Assembly (NCBI RefSeq): GCF_004522155.1
Contig: NZ_SDEA01000006.1
Coordinates: forward strand, 12,008 to 76,007
Length of the DNA: 64,000 bases
Direction: 5' to 3'
DNA from: Paracoccus luteus
GTDB lineage: Bacteria; Pseudomonadota; Alphaproteobacteria; Rhodobacterales; Rhodobacteraceae
The position numbers were made by a program, and so were the translations under genes. Below, one piece after another: positions 28,182 through 37,491 of this stretch. The notes beneath the pieces were generated by a model that did not search any database, had not been told where the DNA came from, and saw only the letters and a list, made by a program, of their open reading frames with translations. Position 1 is the stretch's first letter; each line of letters opens with the position of its first letter.

Positions 28182-29801
28182 ATGCGCCTCTGGACCAGCC
28201 TTTGCCTTTCGACCGCGGTGGCGGCCGCCATGATGTCGCCCGCCGCCGCCCAGTCCCCCCAGGACGTGACCCCCGCCGAGTTCCCGTTCCAGAAGTCGGT
28301 TCTGGTGCAGGGCCTCGGCAATCCCTTCCAGGTGCGCGTCGGTCCCGACGGCTGGCTGTGGGTGACCGAGCGCACCGCCGGCCGGCTGAGCCGCGTCAAC
28401 CCCGAGAACGGCAGCGTGCAGAGCGCATACGAGTTCCAGCTGCCCGAGATCACCAGCGGCGCCCAGACCGGCGTCATGGGATTTGCGTTCCACCCCGACT
28501 TCGGCAGCACCCGCAGGTCTTCGTCTATCTCACTTATCGGGACGACGCGCGCACCGATCGGACGCGACCCGACGAGGCGGACCCCTATCACCGCATGTTC
28601 AACAAGGTCGTGCGGCTTGATCATGACGCGGCCAGCGGCAGATTGTCGAACCCGACCGACGTGCTGACCGGCATTCCGGCGAACAACGACCACAACTCGG
28701 GCCGGATGGAGGTCGGGCCGGACGGCATGATCTATCTGACCGTCGGCGACATGGGCCACAACCAGCTGGCGAACTGGTGCCGCCCGATCGAGTCCCAGAC
28801 CCTGCCCACCGCCGAACAACTGGGGTCCGAGGATTACTTTGCCTATCAGGGCAAGGTGCTGCGCCTGAACCTTGACGGCAGCATCCCCGAGGACAACCCG
28901 GAAATCGAGGGCGTGCGCAGCCACATCTTCAGCTATGGCCACCGCAACCCGCAGGGCATCGCCTTCGCGCCCGACGGCACCCTTTACGCCAACGAGCACG
29001 GGCCGGATTCCGACGACGAGATCAACCTGATCCGCGCTGGCGGCAATTATGGATGGCCGCATGTCGCGGGGCAGCAGGACGACAATTTCTATCTTTATGC
29101 GCAATGGTCCGAGGCGTCCGAGCCGTGCGAGCAGCTGGAATGGATCGGCCCCTCGCAGGGCGCACCTGACAGCGTGCCGCAGCAGAAGGAAAGCGAATGG
29201 CAGGCGCCGGACAATTACGTCGCCCCCATCGCCACCATGTTCACCATCAGCGAGCCGATACCCGGCTGCGAGGATTTCGGCTATTTCTGCCGCCCCAGCG
29301 TCGGACCGTCGTCGATTGCCTGGTATGACGGCGAGGTGCCCGAATTGCGGGGACGGCTGCTCAGCACCGCGCTGAAGCACGGATCGATCTATGCCTTCGA
29401 TCCGGCGGCGGGCGAGGGGGCGGGGTTCACCCGGTATTACCTGGGCCAGAACCGCCTGCGCGACATCGAGATCGCGGACGGCGGCCGCACGATCTATCTG
29501 CTGACCGACTCGCAGGGCGGGGTGCAGACGCCCGAGGGCGAGGGGGGCCGGGGGGCTGGAAAACCCCGGCGCGATCCTCGTCTATACGGCCGGCGGCGGC
29601 AGCGCAGCGCCAACCACGGAACGGGACGCGGCGCCCGGCGACACGGCTGACGGTGACGCGGCGGCGGCGGATCATGCCGGCGATCAGCCCGTCTCGGACC
29701 AGGAGGCCGCCGAGCAGGAGGCCGAGGGTGGCGACGCCCCGGCCAGCGAGCCGACCGCGCCGGACAGCGCCGGCGGGACGGAGCAGCCGGCCGGGAACTG
29801 A
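28182..29801 (+). pseudogene. PQQ-dependent sugar dehydrogenase with two frameshifts
   Basis: The product is a periplasmic soluble aldose/glucose dehydrogenase (six-bladed propeller, GSDH family): signal peptide ending SPAAAQS, then VRVGPDGWLWVTERTAGRL, NDHNSGRMEVGPDGMIYLTV, SYGHRNPQGIAFAPDGTLY and NEHGPDSDDEINLI. The frame shifts near 28505 (HPDFGS to HPQVFVYLTY) and back to the original frame near 29545, inside two six-base G runs. After that it reads LENPGAILVYTAGGG and a Glu/Ala-rich tail to the TGA at 29799. Because the two shifts compensate and one is at homopolymers, sequencing error is a real alternative to inactivation. AGGAG precedes the start. Confidence 0.8.
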
Positions 29802-29806
29802 CGCAG

Positions 29807-29839
29807 GCCGATCGGGCGGGCTGTTGCCCGCCGATCGGC
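29807..29839 (+). terminator. Terminator-like hairpin after the sugar dehydrogenase
   Basis: GCCGATCGGGCGGGC (29807-29821), loop TGTT, then GCCCGCCGATCGGC (29826-29839) form a 14-bp stem with one bulged base, 6 bp after the stop codon. There is no T-run. Confidence 0.6.
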
Positions 29840-30034
29840 ACGGCGCAAGCAGCCCGCAGGGCACGCCGCGACGTCCCGCGTTTGATGCAGGATATGTGCC
29901 TTCAAGACGGGCCGAAGGTGGTCGGGGCACATTCCATCCAAAAAATCGCGGGCTGGATGCGGGTTGTCTTTCCTTCCAGAAAAATGGCGGCCTAAGTGAA
30001 TGGAATGGCGGCATCGCGTCACAGACAGGATTTC

Positions 30035-30358
30035 ATGTCTTCCCATCTGCTGGACTGGCCGGGAAAAAGCGCGCGGGATGGCGGGCCAGAGCATCCTGCC
30101 CTTTATCACATGCTCGACGTGGCCGCCGTTGCCGAGCAGTTGCTGCGCCCCAGTCCTTTACCCGCCGAATGGAAGGCGGCCTTTGTTCTTCTGATTGCCC
30201 TCCATGACCTGGGCAAGATCGGGGCGGGCTTCCGCGCGATGATCCGCGAGGGTAAGCCGCAGGCCGCGCGGCACTGGGAACTGACCGAAGCCTGGCTGCT
30301 GGGCGATGAGGTGCTGGAAAACCGCCTAGCGGTAGCCCTGCCGCAGATCGTAACGGAA
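30035..30358 (+). pseudogene. cas3: Type I-E cas3, N-terminal HD fragment
   Basis: The first ~105 codons match the N terminus of type I-E Cas3: LLDWPGKSARDGGPEHP, then ALYHMLDVAAVAEQLL (metal-binding His) and LLIALHDLGKIGAGFRAMI (the HD pair). The frame then runs directly into a CRISPR repeat at 30359, so the rest of the HD domain, the helicase and all other type I-E genes are missing. The ATG at 30035 follows AGGA with good spacing. The product would lack the helicase entirely. This is a deletion relic and is distinct from the intact type I-C cas3 at 7.3-9.5 kb. Confidence 0.85.
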
Positions 30359-30447
30359 CTGTTCCCCGCATGCGCGGGGATGAACCGTGCCCCCGTGTTA
30401 CTGGTCGGGGGGCTGGGTCTGTTCCCCGCACGCGCGGGGATGAACCA
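30359..30447 (+). CRISPR. Relic type I-E CRISPR: two repeats, one spacer
   Basis: Two copies of a 28-29-bp repeat of the form GTTCCCCGC...GCGGGGATGAACC start at 30359 and 30419, exactly 60 bp apart. They differ at one internal base (T or C) and at the last base. The spacer between them is 31-32 bp. The sequence is the standard type I-E repeat, unlike the 32-bp I-C repeat at the left end of the window. The array abuts the cas3 fragment with no leader and no type I-E Cascade or adaptation genes anywhere in the window. Confidence 0.88.
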
Positions 30448-30861
30448 AGGGGTTCATATCAGTAGTTGGAATTTCCTTTATGGATGTTCCTTGCGCAAGA
30501 GACGTGACGTTATTCCGATTACCCCGCAGGCAATGTATTCAAGGTGAACTTCCGTTGGCAATGGTGGTGAAGTCCTGACTGGCGCAGGGAGATTTCTTAG
30601 TGGTGTTGATTTTGCGAACCCCAGCTCGCGATGCAATTAGAATAGTTTCATCATGGATCATGGTGGTTGCAGATACAGTCACTGCATCGTCTGTAATTCG
30701 CCCAGTAATGGACGGCTCAGTTGCAGTGTGCTCGGAAACATCAGGCTGGGGATCAAAGGAATCGATCCAGGCCTAGTTGCTGTGACCAGTATCCGGGGTG
30801 CCGCTACCATAGAATACACCTAAGAACATTGACCGCACGTAGGCCGTGGTTCGACTTGGAA
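30448..30861. other. AT-richer DNA after the relic array, no gene recognised
   Basis: About 410 bp of clearly lower GC than the rest of the window. I find no frame with a family match on either strand and no further CRISPR repeat. It may be the old array flank or foreign DNA. Confidence 0.4.
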
Positions 30862-31143
30862 TCAGTTATCAGAAGAAACTGCTGCAGCATCGTCTAACTT
30901 CCAGACTTGGACCCGCTCTTCTCTCTGGATGGCCCGTTGGCCGTCAAGGCTCGCAACAATCTGGCGAAAGCCATCGAAGATGAAGGCAGGATCAAAGGGT
31001 TGATCGGTTCCATGAAGCTCGCCTTCGCACGCCTTATTGAGCCAGCCGAGGATACGGCTTATAAGCCGAGCGGCCGTGTAGCTTGAGCGAACATCCTGCC
31101 ACGGTCGGTCATCGATGCAGATTGCGGCCGACCAGCGCCGGCC
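30862..31143 (-). pseudogene. Unrecognised protein fragment in AT-richer DNA
   Basis: A 94-codon open stretch without an ATG runs from a TAG at 31146 to a TGA at 30862. It reads AAICIDDRPWQDVRSSYTA, then ARLISRILGWLNKACEGEL, FDPAFIFDGFRQIVASLDGQ and REERVQVWKLDD. The residue pattern looks like real protein, with buried hydrophobics at regular spacing, but I do not recognise the family. It is probably the C-terminal end of a deleted gene. Confidence 0.4.
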
Positions 31144-31313
31144 CTAGAAATCTGATGGGGAGTGTCTGGGAAGTCGTCTCTCAGAACGAATACGATTCAA
31201 TCTTGCGGTGTGAGTGGCGAGGGCAGGTCCGGACGGCGCGCACGAGCCACAGCAGCCGACCCTTGCGGCTCGCGGCGGGGGGCCAGCGCATCGTCCTCAA
31301 GAAGGCATTCCGC

Positions 31314-31577
31314 CTACAAGGCCGTCGATTCACCGCGGGCGAACTCGGCCGAAAAGGCTGCGCCCCGCAGGTCGTATTTGCGCCATTCCGCGGAGTGGAT
31401 CGCGTTCCGGCGCAGGTGCGGAAAATCTGCAGCGGTGACCTCGCAGAGCCGGCTGAGCGCCTCGTCGGTCCCCTTCAGGATCTCATTAAGCGGAAGCTCG
31501 ATGTCGTTGAGGAAGGGCACGATCTGCTCGCCGGTGTGGACAGCCGCCAGCCTGGTCGCCCAAGACATGACCTTCAT
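31314..31577 (-). pseudogene. Unrecognised 87-residue open frame, probable remnant
   Basis: The frame reads MKVMSWATRLAAVHTGEQIV, FLNDIELPLNEILKGTDEAL and FPHLRRNAIHSAEWRKYDLR before a TAG at 31314; after the stop the same frame stays open for about 38 more codons. Composition is less GC-rich than the flanking core genes. I do not know the family. It lies between the type I-E relic and the ribonucleotide reductase gene, in DNA that looks acquired and decayed. Confidence 0.35.
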
Positions 31578-31759
31578 TCAGCTGAATGGGAAAGCGGCAG
31601 CCGTAGGTGCGCCGGTAGCTTTCCGAAGATCGACCGCCAGAGGGAGGGTATTCTGATGCCGTTTGCTCAAGGACCGACCGGTGAAATCTTTTGCCGAGCG
31701 AAAGGAAGCACTATGCCCGGCAAAAGAGCTTTATCCGCTGCCGGGACACCCCCCCCATC

Positions 31760-34012
31760 CTACCCGCACTTGCTGTGGCCGCAGGTCGGGCAGGTCATGC
31801 AGCCCTCGACCATCCGCATTCCGGGCGCGCCGCAGGCGGGGCAGCTGGGGCCGCGGGGGCGGTCGGCAGCGGCTTCGGCCGTGGGGTCGGATTTCAGGCC
31901 GGCGCCCTCGGCGGCAAGAAAGCCGATGGCGACCATGTGGCGTTCGATGACGCCGCCGATCGCGGCCAGGATCGAGGGGACATAGCGCCCCTCCATCCAC
32001 GCGCCGCCGCGTGGGTCGAAGACGGCCTTCAGCTCCTCGACGACGAAGCTGACGTCGCCGCCGCGCCGGAACACGGCCGAGATCATCCGCGTCAGCGCCA
32101 CGGTCCAGGCGTAGTGCTCCATGTTCTTGGAATTGATGAACACCTCGAACGGGCGGCGCTGGCCCGCGTCCACGATGTCGTTCAGCGTGATATAGATCGC
32201 GTGTTCGCTGCCCGGAAACTTCAGCTTGTAGGTCGCGCCCTCCAGCGCCTGCGGGCGGTCCATCGGCGCGTCAAGATAGGCGGGGGCGGGCGCGGGGGCC
32301 GTGTCGGCGGGCTTGTCCGCCGCGACCGACAGCACCGATCCGGTGACGTCGTTGGGGCGATAGGTGGTGCAGCCCTTGCAGCCCTGGTCCCAGGCGGCAA
32401 GGTAGACGCCCTTGAAATCCTCGAAGGAAATATCCTCGGGGCAGTTGATCGTCTTGGAGATCGAGCTGTCCACCCAGCGCTGCGCGGCGGCCTGCATGGC
32501 GACATGATCCAGCGGCGACAGGGTCTGCGCGTCCACGAAATGGCCGGGCATGGGCGCGTCGCCCATCCGTTCGCGCCACAGGGCGACGGCGTAATCGACG
32601 ACCTCTTCCTCGGTCCTCGTGCCGTCCTTTTGCAGCACCTTGCGGGTATAGGCGTGGGCGAACACCGGCTCGATCCCGGAACTGACGTTGCCGGCGTAAA
32701 GGCTGATCGTGCCGGTCGGGGCCACGCTGGTCAGCAGGGCGTTGCGGATGCCGTGGGTGCGCACCGCCGCGCGCACGTCATCGTCCATCCCCTGCATGAA
32801 GCCGGACGCGAGGAACGCGTCCGCGTCGAACAGGGGGAACGGCCCCTTGTCGCGGGCCAGATCGGCGCTGGTCAGATAGGCCGCGCGCGCGATCCGCCGC
32901 ATCCACTCACCCGTGGCCGCGACCGCGTCGGGCGCGCCATAGCGCAGGCCCACCATCATCAGCGCGTCGGCAAGCCCGGTCACGCCCAGCCCGATGCGGC
33001 GTTTCGCCCGCGCCTCTGCCGCCTGCTGGGGCAGCGGAAAGCGGCTGGCGTCCACGACGTTGTCCATCATCCGCACCGCGGTCGCCACCAGCTCGTCCAG
33101 CGCGTCCAGATCCAGCGCGGCCTCGGGGCCGAACGGGTCGGTGACAAGCCGCGCCAGATTGATCGACCCCAGCAGGCAGGCGCCATAGGGCGGCAGGGGC
33201 TGTTCGCCGCAGGGGTTCGTCGCGGCGATCTGTTCGACGTAATGCAGGTTGTTGGCCGCGTTGATCCGGTCGATGAAGATGACGCCCGGTTCGGCATAGT
33301 CATAGGTCGCGCGCATGATCCGGTCCCACAGCGCGCGGGCGCGCACCGTGCGGTAAACGGCGCCGTCGAACAGCAGCGGCCAGTCGCCGTCGGCGCGCAC
33401 GGCGTCCATGAAGGCGTCCGTGACCAGCACCGACAGGTTGAACATCCGCAGCCGGGCGCTGTCCTGCTTGGCGGCAATGAACGATTCAATGTCGGGATGG
33501 TCGCAGCGCATGGTGGCCATCATCGCGCCGCGGCGCGACCCCGCCGACATGATCGTGCGGCACATCGCGTCCCACACGTCCATGAAGGACAGCGGGCCGG
33601 AGGCGTCGGCGGCGACGCCCTTCACCTCGGCCCCGCGGGGGCGGATGGTGCTGAAGTCGTATCCGATGCCGCCGCCCTGCTGCATGGTCAGCGCGGCCTC
33701 GCGCAGCGCCTCGAAGATGCCGCCCATGCTGTCGGGGATGGTGCCCATGACAAAGCAGTTGAACAGCGTCACGCTGCGGCCGGTGCCCGCGCCGGCCAGA
33801 ATGCGGCCCGCGGGCAGGAACCGGAAATCGGCCAGCGCGGCGTAGAACCGCTCCTCCCACGCGGCGGGGTCGGCCTCGACGCTGGCGAGGTCGCGGGCGA
33901 CGCGGCGCCAGCTTTCCTCGACCGAGCCGTCCAGCGCCGTGCCGTCGGCGTCGCGCAGGCGGTATTTCATGTCCCAGATCTGCTCGGCGATGGGGGCGGC
34001 AAAACGGGTCAT
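31760..34012 (-). CDS. nrdJ: Adenosylcobalamin-dependent (class II) ribonucleotide reductase
   Basis: This 750-residue enzyme makes deoxyribonucleotides using coenzyme B12, with no oxygen requirement. Visible are RSVTLFNCFVMG with one of the paired cysteines, the radical-site loop NPCGEQPLPPYGACLLGSIN, LTSVAPTGTISLYAGNVSSG, and a C-terminal zinc-ribbon-like tail with CPACG and CPTCGHSKCG. The ATG at 34012 is preceded by AGGA; a TTG nine codons earlier is less likely. It is transcribed alone. I looked for a cobalamin riboswitch in the 210 bp upstream and saw none. Confidence 0.95.
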   Translation of the reverse strand: MTRFAAPIAEQIWDMKYRLRDADGTALDGSVEESWRRVARDLASVEADPAAWEERFYAALADFRFLPAGRILAGAGTGRSVTLFNCFVMGTIPDSMGGIFEALREAALTMQQGGGIGYDFSTIRPRGAEVKGVAADASGPLSFMDVWDAMCRTIMSAGSRRGAMMATMRCDHPDIESFIAAKQDSARLRMFNLSVLVTDAFMDAVRADGDWPLLFDGAVYRTVRARALWDRIMRATYDYAEPGVIFIDRINAANNLHYVEQIAATNPCGEQPLPPYGACLLGSINLARLVTDPFGPEAALDLDALDELVATAVRMMDNVVDASRFPLPQQAAEARAKRRIGLGVTGLADALMMVGLRYGAPDAVAATGEWMRRIARAAYLTSADLARDKGPFPLFDADAFLASGFMQGMDDDVRAAVRTHGIRNALLTSVAPTGTISLYAGNVSSGIEPVFAHAYTRKVLQKDGTRTEEEVVDYAVALWRERMGDAPMPGHFVDAQTLSPLDHVAMQAAAQRWVDSSISKTINCPEDISFEDFKGVYLAAWDQGCKGCTTYRPNDVTGSVLSVAADKPADTAPAPAPAYLDAPMDRPQALEGATYKLKFPGSEHAIYITLNDIVDAGQRRPFEVFINSKNMEHYAWTVALTRMISAVFRRGGDVSFVVEELKAVFDPRGGAWMEGRYVPSILAAIGGVIERHMVAIGFLAAEGAGLKSDPTAEAAADRPRGPSCPACGAPGMRMVEGCMTCPTCGHSKCG

Positions 34013-34223
34013 GCGGGCGTCCTGGCGGCTGTTGTTCAAGGGGCAGGGTTGACGTCATGCCCCAAGCGGGCGGCAGCGTAAAGCTGGACGTGACCCGACC
34101 CGGCGTCATGCCCCCCCGGCGGCGCGGGGGCGCGGGGGCGCGGCGGCGCTGCCAAAATGTCGCGTTCCCAGAATCCTAGTATTTCAGTAAGTCAATCGCA
34201 CGCAATGCCAAGGAGTTTCCGGC

Positions 34224-34574
34224 ATGACCCCCAAGCTGACCCTTGCCCTGTGCCTGCTTGCCGCGCCCGCGCTTGCCTCGCAGCCCGGCGAATACAAGAC
34301 CGGCCCGCAGACGGAACACGTCGCGGCCCCCATCAACCTGGCCCCGGCGCGGCCCGTGCCGATGGCGGTGATGAACTATGCCACGTTCGAGGCGACGGTC
34401 GATCACGCCGACCTGGCCGACTGCCCGCCCGCGATGGCGCAGCCGGGCCGGTTCTGCCGGCTGGTCCTGCACGGCGAGGCGCTGCACGTCTTCGGCTTTT
34501 CCGAGGACGGCGACCAGCCGTTGCAGGCGGTGATGGAGCTGCCGGTGGACAGCCTGCAGTTCGCCGCGCACTAG
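34224..34574 (+). CDS. Hypothetical exported protein, 116 residues
   Basis: A signal peptide (TPKLTLALCLLAAPALAS) is followed by about 95 residues with two cysteines (DCPPAMAQPGRFCRLVLHG) that could form a disulfide in the periplasm, and then LHVFGFSEDGDQPLQAVMEL. The ATG follows AAGGAG. It is divergent from nrdJ and convergent with choV. I do not recognise a named family, but codon use and ribosome site support a real gene. Confidence 0.7.
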   Translation: MTPKLTLALCLLAAPALASQPGEYKTGPQTEHVAAPINLAPARPVPMAVMNYATFEATVDHADLADCPPAMAQPGRFCRLVLHGEALHVFGFSEDGDQPLQAVMELPVDSLQFAAH

Positions 34575-34611
34575 GACCGTCAGCGGCGCGGGTCGTCAGC
34601 AGCGCGGGCCG

Positions 34612-35616
34612 TCAGCGGCGCGGGTCGATCAGCCGTTCCAGCACCGATCCGCGCGTGATCCGGCCGCCGCCCGCCAGCGGCAGCGCCTCGGTCCCCGACA
34701 GCGCGGCCATCACCTCGCGGGCGGGCATCTCTCGCGGCAGCGGTATGCCCGCGGCCTCGCCCGGCTCGGCCAGGTCGGCTGCGGTCAGGACGGCCATCGG
34801 GTTCATGTGGGCTACGAACTCCTCGACATAGTGGCTGACCGGGTTCTGGATGATCTGGCGCGCGGTGCCGACCTGCACGATGCGCCCCCCCTCCATCAGG
34901 GCGATGCGGTTGCCCAGCTTGAACGCCTCGTCTAGGTCGTGGCTGACAAAGATGATGGTGCGGCGGTATTTCTGCTGCAGTTCCAGCAACTCGTCCTGCA
35001 GCCGGGCGCGGATCAGCGGGTCCAGCGCGCTGAAGGGCTCGTCCATCAGCAGGATCGGCGCCTCGGTCGCGAAGGCTCGGGCCAGGCCCACGCGCTGCTG
35101 CATCCCGCCCGACAGATCGCCCACCCGGCGGTCGGCCCAGTCGGCCAGCCCCACGGTCGCCAGCTGGTCGTCCACCCGCGCGCGGCGCTCGGCCTTGGCC
35201 ATCCCCGCCAGTTCCAGCCCCAGCCCCACGTTCTCGCGCACGGTGCGCCAGGGCAGCAGGCCGAACTGCTGGAACACCATCGCCACGTGGCGCAGGCGGA
35301 TCTCGCGCAGGGTTTTCGCGTCGGCGTTGGTCACGCTGACCATGCGCCCGTCGGCCAGCAGCCGCACCTGGCCCCGGCAGACGGGGTTCAGGGCGTTGAC
35401 CGCGCGCAGCAGCGTCGATTTGCCGGACCCGCTGAGGCCCATCAGCACCACGATCTCGCCCTGCGCGACGTCCAGCCGGCAGTCGTGGACGCCCAGCACC
35501 TGCCCGGTTTCGGCGCGGATCGCGCCACGGTCCAGCCCCTGGTCCATCAGCGGCAGGGCCGCCTGCGGGCGGTCGCCGAACACGATGCTGACGTCCTCGA
35601 ACTCGACCGCGTTCAT
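34612..35616 (-). CDS. choV: Choline ABC transporter ATP-binding protein ChoV
   Basis: The 334-residue ATPase has Walker A GLSGSGKST, signature LSGGMQQRVGLARAF, Walker B ILLMDEPFSALDP and the QFGLLPWRTVRENV Q-loop typical of quaternary-amine importers (ProV/OpuA/ChoV). Its start overlaps the permease stop as ATGA. It is the last gene of choXWV. Divergence from betIBA points to choline as substrate. Confidence 0.92.
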   Translation of the reverse strand: MNAVEFEDVSIVFGDRPQAALPLMDQGLDRGAIRAETGQVLGVHDCRLDVAQGEIVVLMGLSGSGKSTLLRAVNALNPVCRGQVRLLADGRMVSVTNADAKTLREIRLRHVAMVFQQFGLLPWRTVRENVGLGLELAGMAKAERRARVDDQLATVGLADWADRRVGDLSGGMQQRVGLARAFATEAPILLMDEPFSALDPLIRARLQDELLELQQKYRRTIIFVSHDLDEAFKLGNRIALMEGGRIVQVGTARQIIQNPVSHYVEEFVAHMNPMAVLTAADLAEPGEAAGIPLPREMPAREVMAALSGTEALPLAGGGRITRGSVLERLIDPRR

Positions 35617-36461
35617 GCCCGGCCCCCGAACTTCAGCATCCGGTCCAAGATGACGGCCACGACGACGATGACGAAGCCGCTTTCGAACCCCATCGCGGTG
35701 TTGACGCTGTTCAGCGCCCGCACGACCGGCACGCCCAAGCCCGACGCGCCGACCAGCGCCGCGATGACGACCATTGACAGCGACAGCATGATGGTCTGGT
35801 TCAGCCCGGTCATGATCTGAGGCAGCGCGCTGGGCAGTTCCACCTTCCACAAAAGCTGGCGGGGGGTGGCGCCAAAGGATCGCGCCGCCTCGACCAGTTC
35901 GGTGGGGGTCGACGCGATGCCCAGATGGGTCAGGCGGATCGGCGCGGGCAGCACGAAGATGACGGTTGCGATCAGCCCCGGCACCGCCCCGATGCCGAAG
36001 AACACGATCGCCGGGATCAGATAGACAAAGGTCGGCAGCGTCTGCATCAGGTCCAGCACCGGCTGCATCCAGGAATACAGCCGCGGCCGGTGGGCGGCGG
36101 CGATGCCCAGCGGCACGCCCACCGCCATGCAGACCACGCCCGCCGCCAGCACCAGGGTCAGCGACTGCATCGTTTCGTCCCAATAGCCCTGGTTCAGGAT
36201 GAACAGCAGCCCCGCCGCGACCAGCAGGCAGGTGCCCAGGTTGCGGCGGATCGCCCAGGTCAGCGCCGCGGCCAGCGCGGTGAAAACCAGCGGATGCGGG
36301 AACTCCAGCGCGCGTTCAAAGGCGGCGATCAGCCCTTCCAGCGCCGCCGCGACCGAATCGAAGAACGGCGCCGCGTTGGCCTTGAGCCAGTCGAAGACGA
36401 CCTTGGCCGTCCTGCCGACCGGCAGCTTGTGGTCCGTCAGCAGCGCCGTCACCCACTCCAT
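35613..36461 (-). CDS. choW: Choline ABC transporter permease ChoW
   Basis: The 282-residue membrane protein has about six helices and the quaternary-amine importer motifs LPTFVYLIPAIVFFGIGAVP and RSFGATPRQLLWKVELPSAL (EAA loop). It lies 3 bp after choX and overlaps choV. It forms the membrane channel of the choline importer. Confidence 0.92.
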   Translation of the reverse strand: MEWVTALLTDHKLPVGRTAKVVFDWLKANAAPFFDSVAAALEGLIAAFERALEFPHPLVFTALAAALTWAIRRNLGTCLLVAAGLLFILNQGYWDETMQSLTLVLAAGVVCMAVGVPLGIAAAHRPRLYSWMQPVLDLMQTLPTFVYLIPAIVFFGIGAVPGLIATVIFVLPAPIRLTHLGIASTPTELVEAARSFGATPRQLLWKVELPSALPQIMTGLNQTIMLSLSMVVIAALVGASGLGVPVVRALNSVNTAMGFESGFVIVVVAVILDRMLKFGGRA

Positions 36462-36464
36462 CCG

Positions 36465-37406
36465 TCAGTCGCCCAGGGCCGCGGCCAGCGCGGCGGCGGC
36501 GTCGCCCCCGTCAAAGGTCGTCACCCCGTCCAGCCAGGGCGCGGCCGCGTCCGGGTTCGCCTTCAGCCAGGCCGCGGCGGCGTCGGGCGGCTGCTGGCCG
36601 TCGTTCAGGATCGCGCCCATGACCTCGTTCTCCATCGGCAGGGTGAATGCCAGGTTCTGCAGGAACTTGCCCACGTTCGGACATTCCGCGGCATAGCCCG
36701 CGCGGGTGTTGGTGCGCACCTCGGCCCCGCCAAGGTTCGGACCGAAGACCTCGTCGCCGCCCTGCAGATAGGTCAGCGTGAACTGGCTGTTCATCGGGTG
36801 CGGTTCCCAGCCCAGGAACACCACGGGCTTGCCCGCCGCGTCGGCGCGCTGGACCTGCGCCAGCATCCCCTGTTCGGAACTTTCGACGATCTCCCACGTC
36901 CCCAGGCCGAACTTGTCCTGCGCCACCATGTCCAGCAGCAGGCGGTTGCCGTCGTTGCCCGGCTCGATCCCATAGATCTTGGCGTCCAGCGCGTCGCCAT
37001 GCGCGGCGATGCCGGCGAAATCCGTGATGCCAAGGTCTGCGCCGGCCTTGTTGGTGGCCAGCGTATACTTGGCGCCGGTCAGGTTGGTGCGGACGGTGTC
37101 CACGGTTCCGGCCTCGGCATAGGGGCGGATGTCGGCCTCCATCGTGGGCATCCAGTTGCCCAGGAACACGTCGATATCGTCGGTGGACAGCGCCGTATAG
37201 GTGACGGGAACCGACAGCACCTTGATCTCGGTCTCGTATCCCAGCGCCTGCAGCACGGTGGTCGCCAGCGCCGTCGTCGCCGTGATGTCCGACCAGCCGA
37301 CGTCGGAAAAGCGGACCGCCTTGCAGCTTTCGGGTTCGGCGGCGGTCGCGGGGCCGGCCAGCGCGCCGGTCAGCGCCAGCGCGGCGAGGGTGCGGCGGAA
37401 TGTCAT
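36465..37406 (-). CDS. choX: Choline-binding periplasmic protein ChoX
   Basis: The 313-residue protein has a signal peptide (cut near GPATAAE) and the OpuAC/ChoX fold. Aromatic-cage candidates include W in FSDVGWSDITATT, W in FLGNWMPTMEAD and W in VVFLGWEPHPMN, the boxes that hold the trimethylammonium group. The ATG at 37406 follows GGGGAGA. It is first in choXWV and is separated from betI by a short region holding a palindrome. Confidence 0.93.
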   Translation of the reverse strand: MTFRRTLAALALTGALAGPATAAEPESCKAVRFSDVGWSDITATTALATTVLQALGYETEIKVLSVPVTYTALSTDDIDVFLGNWMPTMEADIRPYAEAGTVDTVRTNLTGAKYTLATNKAGADLGITDFAGIAAHGDALDAKIYGIEPGNDGNRLLLDMVAQDKFGLGTWEIVESSEQGMLAQVQRADAAGKPVVFLGWEPHPMNSQFTLTYLQGGDEVFGPNLGGAEVRTNTRAGYAAECPNVGKFLQNLAFTLPMENEVMGAILNDGQQPPDAAAAWLKANPDAAAPWLDGVTTFDGGDAAAALAAALGD

Positions 37407-37429
37407 GCGGTTTTCTCCCCGTGTTGTTG

Positions 37430-37443
37430 ATTGACTAGTCAAT
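37430..37443. promoter_or_regulatory. Palindromic operator, candidate BetI site
   Basis: ATTGACTAGTCAAT is a perfect 14-bp palindrome between the divergent choX (start 37406) and betI (start 37492) genes. BetI is a TetR-type repressor released by choline and binds ATTGA-type dyads, so one site could control both transcripts. Confidence 0.75.
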
Positions 37444-37491
37444 TAAAGATGCGCTAGGCCCGCTTGGCAACCATTTCCTGCCGGTGAGCCC

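Noticed and set aside
30359..30547. Protein frame continuing through the type I-E repeats
   Set aside because: The residues after 30358 are encoded by CRISPR repeats and spacer, not by cas3.
31691..34081. A 796-codon plus-strand frame opposite nrdJ
   Set aside because: Antisense shadow of a clearly recognised ribonucleotide reductase; no domain in the translation.
34013..34223. Possible cobalamin riboswitch upstream of nrdJ
   Set aside because: No B12-box or the expected stems could be found.
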